A DNA stretch of 64,000 nt, from contig CAMCVI010000007.1 of assembly GCA_945881885.1 (NCBI GenBank), positions 1 through 64,000 of the forward strand, written 5' to 3'. The position numbers and the translations under genes are program-made. Of the stretch, positions 45,996-54,186 are shown in pieces (the stretch's first letter is position 1; the number at the start of each line of letters is the position of its first letter). Under the pieces are notes generated by a model that was given only the letters and a program-made list of their open reading frames with translations, had not been told where the DNA came from and did not search any database. The stretch comes from Chryseobacterium gleum. Lineage in GTDB: Bacteria; Bacteroidota; Bacteroidia; Flavobacteriales; Flavobacteriaceae.

Positions 45996-47390
45996 ATGAA
46001 CAAGATGAAAAATTTAGGAAGCTTATTTATTGTATCATTAATGAGTGGTGCCGTTACTTTGGGTGCCTACAAATTCATTGAAAACAGAAAAAATGACAGC
46101 GATGCATTTATTACCACTTCGCCAAACTACAACAAAAACGTAAGTTATAAAGGTGCTGAAAGTGTAGATTTTACAATTGGTGCCGAAAAAGCCATTCATA
46201 GTGTAGTACACGTTAAAAATGTTTCTGTACGAACTTTTACCGATCCTTGGGCATCCTTTTTTTATGGCGGTGGTACACAACAACAACCACATATAGGAAC
46301 TGGTTCTGGAGTGATCGTTTCAGAAGACGGCTACATTGTAACCAATAATCATGTGATACAAGATGCTAACGAACTGGAAGTAACTTTAAATAACAATAAA
46401 GCGTATAAAGCAAAATTAATTGGTACTGATAGCAAAATGGACATTGCCTTGCTAAAAATTGATGCTGATGAGAAGTTGCCATTTATTGTTTTTGGAAATT
46501 CAGATAATATTAAAGTGGGCGAATGGGTTTTAGCGGTAGGAAATCCTTATCAATTGAATTCAACTGTAACAGCAGGAATTATTTCGGCGAAAGCGCGTAA
46601 TTTAGATAAAGCAAGTATTCAGTCATTTATTCAAACTGATGCTGCTGTAAATCCTGGAAATAGCGGTGGAGCTTTAGTGAATACAAATGGTGAATTAATA
46701 GGAATTAATACGATGATTTCTTCGCCAACAGGAAGTTATGCCGGATATTCTTTTGCGGTTCCTGCAAATATTACCAAGAAAATTATTGAAGATTTAATGA
46801 AATTTGGAAATGTACAACGTGGAATTTTAGGTGTTGAGGGTGGCGAATTAAACGCGGAAGCTTCAAAAAAATTAGGAATCAATCAAACTGAAGGATTTTA
46901 CATTAATAAAGTCAATAAAAATTCTGGCGCTGAGAAAGTCGGTATTGAAAAAGGCGATATTATTATAAAAATAGATGATCAAAAAATTACATCATCTGCC
47001 GAAATGGCAACGGTTATTAATACAAAAAGACCAAATGACGTAGTTAAAGTTACATTACTTAGAGATGGGAAAAACCTGGCTTTAAATGTCCCACTAACAA
47101 AAAAAGAACTAATTGCTTACGAATTTAATGGAATTGAATTTGAAGAGTTAGATGCTACCGATAAAAAAAGATTTAACTTAAAAAGCGGTATTAAAATCAA
47201 ACAAGTTACCAATGCAGATTTTAAGGAATACGCGGAATATTTAAAAGGTTCAATTGTAACGCAAGTGGACAATATGCGCGCAGTTGATATGGAAAGTGTT
47301 TCGGCATATTTAGCTAAAAAAGAGGTAACTGATAAAACACACTATCAAATTATAGCCAAAAACGGACAGATATATCGTTTCTTTTTATAA
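45996..47390 (+). CDS. HtrA/DegP-family periplasmic serine protease
   Basis: 464 aa. N-terminal membrane or signal segment (7-25), trypsin-like domain with H119 (NNHV), D149 (DSKMDIALLK) and S223 (NPGNSGGALV), then two PDZ domains (about 265-365 and 375-464); the second is short. Chaperone-protease for damaged envelope proteins. MKNLGS (residue 4) could be the true start. Own promoter; no adjacent rseA/rpoE-like gene. Confidence 0.94.
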   Translation: MNKMKNLGSLFIVSLMSGAVTLGAYKFIENRKNDSDAFITTSPNYNKNVSYKGAESVDFTIGAEKAIHSVVHVKNVSVRTFTDPWASFFYGGGTQQQPHIGTGSGVIVSEDGYIVTNNHVIQDANELEVTLNNNKAYKAKLIGTDSKMDIALLKIDADEKLPFIVFGNSDNIKVGEWVLAVGNPYQLNSTVTAGIISAKARNLDKASIQSFIQTDAAVNPGNSGGALVNTNGELIGINTMISSPTGSYAGYSFAVPANITKKIIEDLMKFGNVQRGILGVEGGELNAEASKKLGINQTEGFYINKVNKNSGAEKVGIEKGDIIIKIDDQKITSSAEMATVINTKRPNDVVKVTLLRDGKNLALNVPLTKKELIAYEFNGIEFEELDATDKKRFNLKSGIKIKQVTNADFKEYAEYLKGSIVTQVDNMRAVDMESVSAYLAKKEVTDKTHYQIIAKNGQIYRFFL

Positions 47391-47551
47391 TAATTTATAT
47401 GTATTTTAAGGTTCGTAAAGTAGTATTTATTTTGCGAATTTTTTTTGCCTTTTCTGCTAAAAAATAATTAGAAAAAAAATTGTAAAAAACGTTACGAAAA
47501 CGATTGAAATCTATACTTTTGCAAAAAATTTGTAACACAATCTATATTTTC

Positions 47552-49000
47552 ATGAACAACAACACTATTTACGAAAAAGAAGTGGCTTTTCAGGCAGACA
47601 GAAGAAAAGCATGTGTAGAATTTGTAAAAATTATAAGCGATTTATGGTTTGACAAATCTATTGAACTGGTATTATTTAGAAATCAATTAATTGACAGAAA
47701 CGTTTCAGATATTATAAACTTACACGAATATGCAGTTGCTTTTGTAGAAAAACCAATCAATATTTTTGATACTGTAGAAATTGCAAGAGCCATTGAGAAT
47801 TTAGATTTACCGCCTTCTCGAATAGATATTGGAAAATTAACCTATGAATTTCATTTGGACGACGACAAATATGACGATGCTACTGCTTTTGTAAAAGACA
47901 AATTAAAATATGCCAAAGACACTTCAGAAATTGTTCCTAAAGATGTAGTGCTTTATGGTTTTGGTCGTATTGGTCGATTACTAGCTCGGGAAATGATGAG
48001 CAAAATCGGAAAAGGGCAACAATTGCGTCTACGTGCGATTGTAACACGTGATAAAAATGATGCCGTTTTATTAGAAAAGCGTGCTTCTTTATTACGATAC
48101 GATTCGGTTCATGGAGATTTTGAAGGTTCAGTTTCTGCCGATCCAGAAAACAATGCTTTAATTATTAACGGAACTACTGTGTACTTTATTTCAGCTAATT
48201 GTCCTGAAGAAATTGATTATACCGAATACGGAATAAACGACGCGTTAGTTATTGATAATACAGGTGCCTTTACAACCGAGGAAGCTTTAGCAAGACACCT
48301 AACTTCTAAAGGTGCAGATAAAGTATTATTAACCGCACCAGGAAAAGGAGTGCCAAATATCGTTTATGGTGTAAATCATGAAGATTACAATCCAGATGAC
48401 GTACATATTTTTTCAGCAGCATCTTGCACCACAAATGCCATAACACCCATATTAGCTGTTGTTGAAGAAACTTTAGGAGTAGTAAAAGGACATTTAGAAA
48501 CCATTCATGCCTATACAAACGACCAAAACCTCGTTGATAATATGCATAAAAAATACCGTCGTGGAAGAGCTGCGGGTTTAAATATGGTAATTACAGAAAC
48601 GGGTGCAGGAAGTGCAGTAGCTAAAGCGTTACCAAGCTTAGCAGGTAAATTAACCTCCAATGCTATTCGAGTTCCTGTACCAAATGGTTCTTTAGTAGTT
48701 TTAAATTTAGAGGTTAGTAGAACAACCTCCGTACAAGAATTAAATAATATAATGAAAACCTATGCCTTGGAAGGCAATTTGGTAGAGCAAATTAAATATT
48801 CATTAAACAACGAATTAGTTTCTTCTGATATAGTCGGAACTGCACAACCAGCAATTTACGACAGTAATGCTACGATTGTTTCTGGAGATGGAAAAAACAT
48901 TGTATTATATATTTGGTACGATAATGAATATGGTTACAGTCATCAAGTAATTCGTTTGGCAAAATATATAGCTAAAGTTAGACGTTATGTTTATTATTAG
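47552..49000 (+). CDS. gap: glyceraldehyde-3-phosphate dehydrogenase, long Bacteroidota form
   Basis: 482 aa from MNNNTIYEKE. A helical extension of ~128 residues precedes the GAPDH fold: VLYGFGRIGRL (NAD site, 134-144), YDSVHGDFEG, catalytic C292 in SAASCTTNAITP, H319, and WYDNEYGYSHQV near the end. The start at 47504 is excluded by a -7 box TACTTTTG at 47514-47521. The long form is widespread in this group; what the extension does is unknown to me. Interconverts glyceraldehyde-3-phosphate and 1,3-bisphosphoglycerate. Confidence 0.93.
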   Translation: MNNNTIYEKEVAFQADRRKACVEFVKIISDLWFDKSIELVLFRNQLIDRNVSDIINLHEYAVAFVEKPINIFDTVEIARAIENLDLPPSRIDIGKLTYEFHLDDDKYDDATAFVKDKLKYAKDTSEIVPKDVVLYGFGRIGRLLAREMMSKIGKGQQLRLRAIVTRDKNDAVLLEKRASLLRYDSVHGDFEGSVSADPENNALIINGTTVYFISANCPEEIDYTEYGINDALVIDNTGAFTTEEALARHLTSKGADKVLLTAPGKGVPNIVYGVNHEDYNPDDVHIFSAASCTTNAITPILAVVEETLGVVKGHLETIHAYTNDQNLVDNMHKKYRRGRAAGLNMVITETGAGSAVAKALPSLAGKLTSNAIRVPVPNGSLVVLNLEVSRTTSVQELNNIMKTYALEGNLVEQIKYSLNNELVSSDIVGTAQPAIYDSNATIVSGDGKNIVLYIWYDNEYGYSHQVIRLAKYIAKVRRYVYY

Positions 49001-49019
49001 TAGGTAATAAAATGAAATT

Positions 49020-49057
49020 AAAAATCCGTTCCAATAACTTCGGAACGGATTTTTTTA
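49020..49057. terminator. bidirectional terminator gap / permease
   Basis: ATCCGTTCC (49024-49032) pairs with GGAACGGAT (49042-49050), A run before and T run after, between convergent genes. Confidence 0.92.
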
Positions 49058-49068
49058 TCTAAATTATT

Positions 49069-50508
49069 TTATTCCGATTTCTTCTGTGTGATATAATAAA
49101 TTGGAATTCCTAATAACACAATTCCTAAACCTAAGCCTGTGTTTTTGGTGTCATAAATTAATAATATTACACTGATAATAGAAATCAATGTAATATATAA
49201 TATTGGAACAAATGGATAACCAAAAGCTTTATAAGGCCTTGGTGTATCTGGTTCTTTTTTCCTAAGAATAAAAATGCCGTAGATAGTTAAAATATAAAAT
49301 AATAAATTAGCAAAAGTGGCATAGGTTAATAAATCGCCATATTTTCCTGACAAACACAACACAGAAGCCCAAATACATTGCATCCAAAGTGCTTTTTCAG
49401 GTACTTGATTTTTGTTTAACTCACCAGCGCTTTTAAAGAATAAACCATCTTTGCTCATTGCATAAAATAAGCGACCGCCAGCTAATATTAAACCCGAATT
49501 ACATCCAAAAGTAGAAATCATAATTAAACCTGCCATTATAAAAACACCCGCATTCCCAAATATTATAGAAGCAGCACTTGCTCCTAATCTATCTTCGTTA
49601 GCATATTTAATGCCCTGTCCTAAAAAGTCATTAACTAAAGGATCTCCGTCTAAAGGTAATAATGAAAAATAGGCTAAATTGGCCAATAAATAAATTATTG
49701 TTACGATTAGAGTACCTAAAAACAAACTTTTGGGAATGTTTTTTTGTGGCTCTTTAATTTCTCCAGCGATAAAAGTAATATTGTTCCAAGCGTCAGAAGA
49801 AAATAATGAATTAATCATTGTAAACCCCAACATTCCAATAATTGCAAAGCCAGTTAATACTTCTGTAGTGATTTTACCATCCACTATTGTTGTTTTAGAT
49901 GCTGCCCACATATCAGTAAAATTATTGGCTAAAGTGTCTGATTGTAACCCAATGTATAAACCAAAAACAATCAAAGCAAATAAAGCGAACAGTTTAGCCG
50001 CTGTAAAAATAAATTGCAAATTTTTCCCTGTTTTTACACCTTGATTATTTATTATTGTTAGCAAAACAATACTCAAAATAGCTAAAAGTTGTTGGTATTG
50101 AATTTTATAAGTTACAATTTCTAATACATTTTCGCTTAAAGCTGGAAAAAAAATAGCCGTATATTTAGCAAAAGCAACTGCTACAGCAGCAATTACTCCA
50201 GTTTGAACCACTGTAAAAACAGTCCAACCATATAAAAACGACATCATTTTGCCATATGCACGCTGAATGTAAACATATTGTCCTCCTGCTTTTGGCATCA
50301 TTCCAGCTAATTCGCCGTAACTTAAAGCTGCGGCAAGCGTTAAAAATCCAGTTAAAATCCAAGCTAATAAAATCCAACCCGCTCCGCCAATATCTCTGGC
50401 CATTATTGAGGTGACAATAAATATTCCAGAACCTATCATTGATCCTGCTACTAGACTAGTCGCATTTAACAATCCCAATTCTTTTTTAAATTCAGTTTTA
50501 TTTTCCAT
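49069..50508 (-). CDS. APC-family amino-acid permease
   Basis: 479 aa with about 12 membrane segments. The first helix carries VAGSMIGSGIFIV, the substrate-binding glycine-rich break of the APC family, and SYGELAGMMPKAGGQYVYIQ follows in helices 2-3. Substrate unknown; similar proteins take up amino acids by proton symport or exchange. Confidence 0.9.
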   Translation of the reverse strand: MENKTEFKKELGLLNATSLVAGSMIGSGIFIVTSIMARDIGGAGWILLAWILTGFLTLAAALSYGELAGMMPKAGGQYVYIQRAYGKMMSFLYGWTVFTVVQTGVIAAVAVAFAKYTAIFFPALSENVLEIVTYKIQYQQLLAILSIVLLTIINNQGVKTGKNLQFIFTAAKLFALFALIVFGLYIGLQSDTLANNFTDMWAASKTTIVDGKITTEVLTGFAIIGMLGFTMINSLFSSDAWNNITFIAGEIKEPQKNIPKSLFLGTLIVTIIYLLANLAYFSLLPLDGDPLVNDFLGQGIKYANEDRLGASAASIIFGNAGVFIMAGLIMISTFGCNSGLILAGGRLFYAMSKDGLFFKSAGELNKNQVPEKALWMQCIWASVLCLSGKYGDLLTYATFANLLFYILTIYGIFILRKKEPDTPRPYKAFGYPFVPILYITLISIISVILLIYDTKNTGLGLGIVLLGIPIYYITQKKSE

Positions 50509-50556
50509 GTATAAATTATAGTTTGGTTAAAGATAAAAAAAGAAATTTAGGAAAAT

Positions 50557-50595
50557 AAAAAAAGGTGTAAAATTCTAAATCCTACACCATTTTTT
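50557..50595. terminator. terminator after mltG
   Basis: GGTGTA (50564-50569) pairs with TACACC (50583-50588) with a 13-nt loop, A run on the left (U-tract for the minus strand) and T run on the right. Confidence 0.75.
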
Positions 50596-50610
50596 ATATT
50601 ACAATACGTT

Positions 50611-51651
50611 TTATCTTTTATAATTCTGCTTTTTTACCCAATCTGCATATTTTGCAGCCACTTTTAAATGCGCACCATAATCAGTTGCAAATTCGTGGTA
50701 GCCAAATCTTTCGACACTGGCACAGAAATATAAATAATTGTGTTTTTCTGGATTTAAAACCGCATCAATTGCCGATACGTCTGGCATAAAAATAGGTCCA
50801 GGAGGCAAGCCAGTATTTTTGTAAGTATTAAATGGAGAATTTACTGTTAAATCGTTATGCATGACGCGTTTTACCACTAAATTCCAATCATTTGATTTTT
50901 GTTTTAAAGCAAAAATTACAGTTGGATCGGCTTGTAATGGCATGTTTTTGTTTAATCTGTTTAAATACACGCCTGCAACTTTGGGTCTTTCATCTGCTTT
51001 TGCAGTTTCTTTGTGTACAATTGAAGCTAAAGTATACACTTGGGCAGGAGTTAAATTTAGTGCTTCAGCTTTCGCTAATCTGCCATCATTCCAGAATCTT
51101 TTATATTCTTTTGTGAGTTTTTCAGCTAATTCTTCTGGTGAAATATTCCAATAAAATTCGTAGCTATTAGGAATAAAAAACGACATTACATTGTCTGTAT
51201 TCAAACTATTTTCTTGTAAAAAAGTATCGTTTGTAAAAATTTCTTTCAATTTTGTAGTATCTGGTTCAATTTGAGAAGCCAATCTTATAAATAAATCTTG
51301 TGCTTTTTCTTGGTTATTAAACGCTAATTTTACCGGAATATTCAATCGCAAAGCACGAACAATACTAAAACTGCTCATTCCTTTTTTTAATAAAAATTTA
51401 CCCGCTTTCACATTTGAGTCATACTCCCTTTTAGAAGCTACCCAGTCAATTTTAGCTTGATTTTCAATATAAGGTGCTAAAATTTTCTTTACATCTTCGT
51501 ATTTTGAATCCGTTTGTACATAAACATATACTTCCTCTTCTTCAAATTTTGTATTTCCTGTAAAAGCTTTATTAATTATATATCCACCACTAATAATTAT
51601 TATAGCAGCTCCAATGCTAATGATTCTTAAGAATAATTTTTTTGCGTCCAA
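50611..51651 (-). CDS. mltG: endolytic murein transglycosylase MltG
   Basis: Cuts nascent glycan strands and so sets their length. 346 aa: N-terminal membrane segment (9-27), LysM-like region, and YceG domain with catalytic E215 in SIVHKETAKADERPKVAGVY, then LPPGPIFMPDVSAIDAVLNP. Starts 6 nt after the GNAT stop, so both are one operon. Confidence 0.95.
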   Translation of the reverse strand: MDAKKLFLRIISIGAAIIIISGGYIINKAFTGNTKFEEEEVYVYVQTDSKYEDVKKILAPYIENQAKIDWVASKREYDSNVKAGKFLLKKGMSSFSIVRALRLNIPVKLAFNNQEKAQDLFIRLASQIEPDTTKLKEIFTNDTFLQENSLNTDNVMSFFIPNSYEFYWNISPEELAEKLTKEYKRFWNDGRLAKAEALNLTPAQVYTLASIVHKETAKADERPKVAGVYLNRLNKNMPLQADPTVIFALKQKSNDWNLVVKRVMHNDLTVNSPFNTYKNTGLPPGPIFMPDVSAIDAVLNPEKHNYLYFCASVERFGYHEFATDYGAHLKVAAKYADWVKKQNYKR

Positions 51652-51657
51652 AATTTA

Positions 51658-52182
51658 TTATTTTACGTTTATAAATTGAAAAAGTACTTCATCTACGAAT
51701 GTACCATTTATTTTACTCCAGTCTTTTTTTATGCCTATTTTCTGAAAACCAAAATTACTAAAAAGCTGTAAACTAGCTTCATTATTTACAGTAATATTTG
51801 CAAATAATTGATGTAAATTCAAATGTGTGAAAGCATAATTTGAAAGTAATTGCAAGGTTTCTTTTCCAATACCTTGATTTCTTAAGTTTTCCGAAATTAT
51901 AATCCCAATTCCTGCACGACTGTTTTTCGCGTCAAAATCAAACAAATCGATGAATCCAACTTTTTCATTGGTTTCGGTCCATACAATTACCAATCGCAAT
52001 TGTTTCGCTTCATAAATATCCAGATGTGCGTTTTCTAAATATTGCTTCAACACCCATTTACTGTATGGTGTTTGCGTATTGCTTACTTCCCAAATAGATT
52101 TGTTGTTTTCTATTTCGTATAAAAAATCTAAATCCTCTGGTTCGAGCGCTCGTAAATGAATATTTTGTCCTTTTAATGTCAT
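51658..52182 (-). CDS. GNAT acetyltransferase, RimJ/RimL-like
   Basis: 174 aa from MTLKGQNIHLRALEPEDLDF, a usual start for this group; the in-frame ATG at 52203 adds seven non-conserved residues. GNAT core: GIGIIISENLRNQGIGKETL and ASLQLFSNFGFQKIGIKKDW. It may acetylate an amino acid, polyamine or protein N-terminus. Cotranscribed with mltG. Confidence 0.86.
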   Translation of the reverse strand: MTLKGQNIHLRALEPEDLDFLYEIENNKSIWEVSNTQTPYSKWVLKQYLENAHLDIYEAKQLRLVIVWTETNEKVGFIDLFDFDAKNSRAGIGIIISENLRNQGIGKETLQLLSNYAFTHLNLHQLFANITVNNEASLQLFSNFGFQKIGIKKDWSKINGTFVDEVLFQFINVK

Positions 52183-52240
52183 TTCTTTATTTTTATGGTA
52201 CACAGAGATTTTTTATTTGATTTAAAGCAGATTAAAAATA

Positions 52241-53803
52241 TTAATTGCCTAATGCTTCTTTAATTTTCAAAGCACACTTTTCACCATCAATGGCAGCAGA
52301 AACAATTCCACCTGCGTAACCAGCACCTTCTCCGCAAGGATATAATCCTTTAATTTGAACATGCTCCAAAGTAAAATTATCTCTAGGAATACGAACTGGT
52401 GAGGAAGTTCTACTTTCAGGCGCATGCAAAATGGCATCATTTGTTAAATAGCCATGCATTGCTTTTCCGAAAGCTGAAAAACCTTCACGCAGCGTTTGTG
52501 TTAAAAACGATGGAAAAACTTCTCCTAATTCTACAGAAGTTGTGCCTGGAACATAGGATGTTTTTGGGATGGCTGTTGAAACTTTTGTTTGTGTAAAATC
52601 AATCATTCTTTGAGCGGGAACTTTTTGTGTTTTACCCGCTAATTGCCACGCTTTTTGTTCAATTGCTTTTTGAAATTCCATTCCTGCTAAAGGTCCAAAT
52701 TTTTCATAGGGTTTGAAATCTTCCAAACGCAACTCGACTACAATTCCTGAATTAGCAGTTGCTTGATCACGTTTACTTGGACTCCAACCATTTGTAACTA
52801 CTTCACCTTCAGCTGTGGCACAAGGTGCAATTACGCCACCTGGACACATACAAAACGAGTACATGCCCCGTCCATTAACTTGTTTTACGATGGAATATGG
52901 CGATGGTGGTAAAAATTCGCCACGGTAATCACAAGAATATTGAATTTTATCAATTAATGCTTGAGGATGTTCTGCACGAACGCCTAATGCAAATGGTTTT
53001 GCTTCGATGAAAATTTCTTTTTTATGAAGCAATTCGAAAATATCACGAGCCGAATGTCCTGTAGCCAAAATAATTTTTTTGGAATGAATGGTTGCCCCAT
53101 TTTGCGTTACAATTCCGTCAACTTCGTTATTTTTTAACAATATATCTGTAACACGTGTTTCAAACAAAACTTGTCCACCACAAGCTGTTATTTTTTCACG
53201 AATATCTTGGATAATTTGCGGTAATTTATTGGTGCCGATGTGGGGATGGGCTTCTACTAAAATTTCTTCTGTAGCACCAAATGCGACTAATAATTGTAAA
53301 ATTCTTTCCACATCGCCACGTTTTTTAGAACGCGTATATAATTTTCCGTCGGAATACGTTCCTGCGCCGCCTTCGCCAAAACAGTAATTGGAATCGGCAT
53401 TTACCACACCATCAACATTTAATGCTTTTAAATCTCTACGACGACCACGAACATCTTTTCCCCGTTCTAAAACTATTGGTTTTAAACCCAATTCTATCAA
53501 TTGCAAAGCGGCAAATAATCCGGCAGGTCCAGCACCAACAACAATAACTTCTTGTTTATTACTTACGTTTGGATAATTGGGCAGTTCTATTTTAGATTCA
53601 GTAAATACCTCATCTTTAAAATAAATATTTAGTTTTAAATTGAATTTTATGGCTTTTTGACGTGCGTCGATGGAACGTTTTAGTACAACAATTTTCTGCA
53701 AATCAGACACAGAAGTGTCTACCAATTTGGCAACATGTTGGTATAAAAGTGATTCGTTGTTCGCCATTTCTGGAGAAACTTGAATAAGTAGTTCGCGAGG
53801 CAT
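52241..53803 (-). CDS. FAD-dependent oxidoreductase-like protein
   Basis: 520 aa. A ~75-residue N-terminal module, then FAD-binding VVGAGPAGLFAALQL, LERGKDVRGRRRDL, YCFGEGGAGTYSDGKL, KIILATGHSARD, and a C-terminal GLYPCGEGAGYAGGI motif. Matches the conserved NAD(P)/FAD family near HI0933 and GidA folds. Bacteroidota often carry one copy. The reaction is unknown. Confidence 0.88.
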   Translation of the reverse strand: MPRELLIQVSPEMANNESLLYQHVAKLVDTSVSDLQKIVVLKRSIDARQKAIKFNLKLNIYFKDEVFTESKIELPNYPNVSNKQEVIVVGAGPAGLFAALQLIELGLKPIVLERGKDVRGRRRDLKALNVDGVVNADSNYCFGEGGAGTYSDGKLYTRSKKRGDVERILQLLVAFGATEEILVEAHPHIGTNKLPQIIQDIREKITACGGQVLFETRVTDILLKNNEVDGIVTQNGATIHSKKIILATGHSARDIFELLHKKEIFIEAKPFALGVRAEHPQALIDKIQYSCDYRGEFLPPSPYSIVKQVNGRGMYSFCMCPGGVIAPCATAEGEVVTNGWSPSKRDQATANSGIVVELRLEDFKPYEKFGPLAGMEFQKAIEQKAWQLAGKTQKVPAQRMIDFTQTKVSTAIPKTSYVPGTTSVELGEVFPSFLTQTLREGFSAFGKAMHGYLTNDAILHAPESRTSSPVRIPRDNFTLEHVQIKGLYPCGEGAGYAGGIVSAAIDGEKCALKIKEALGN

Positions 53804-53861
53804 TAAATTTGGCTTAAATTATTGGGTAAAAGTACGAATTTTATTAAGGAATAGAAATCTA

Positions 53862-53893
53862 TTTGAAAAGCGCTAAAATGATTTGTAACTTTG
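53862..53893 (+). promoter_or_regulatory. promoter giving a leaderless mRNA
   Basis: TTTG (53862-53865), 20-bp spacer, TAACTTTG (53886-53893): a strong consensus match, and the ATG of the next gene is 4 nt after it. Confidence 0.7.
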
Positions 53894-53897
53894 CTAT

Positions 53898-54140
53898 ATG
53901 GGACAAATAAAACTAATATGGGATTTTCGTGGACATTTTGCTGCTAAAACAGCAGAACACCACGTAATTCATCTAAAAGAATTTTTAGAAAAAGAAAATT
54001 ATAAGCTAAAAATTACTGGTTTTGAAATTTTTAATGAAATGTACGCTTTAGCTTATTTAGTTGTAGAAGAAGCCGATATGATTGTTTTTAGAGATGCCTT
54101 ACGACCTCATCGTGGAGAAGTTTATATAGACGGAAGTTAA
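53898..54140 (+). CDS. conserved small protein, 80 aa, function unknown
   Basis: Starts MGQIKLIWDFRGHFAAKTAEHH and contains HLKEFLEKEN, MYALAYLVVEEADMIVFRDA and PHRGEVYIDGS; no signal peptide, no membrane helix. It looks like a compact alpha/beta protein with a His pair (H21, H22) and acidic residues. I recognise no family. Lies alone between the FAD protein and recQ, with its own promoter right at the ATG. Confidence 0.78.
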   Translation: MGQIKLIWDFRGHFAAKTAEHHVIHLKEFLEKENYKLKITGFEIFNEMYALAYLVVEEADMIVFRDALRPHRGEVYIDGS

Positions 54141-54186
54141 AAGTCTAAACTAAATTCTGTTGTTACTTTTCGACTTTCGACTAATT

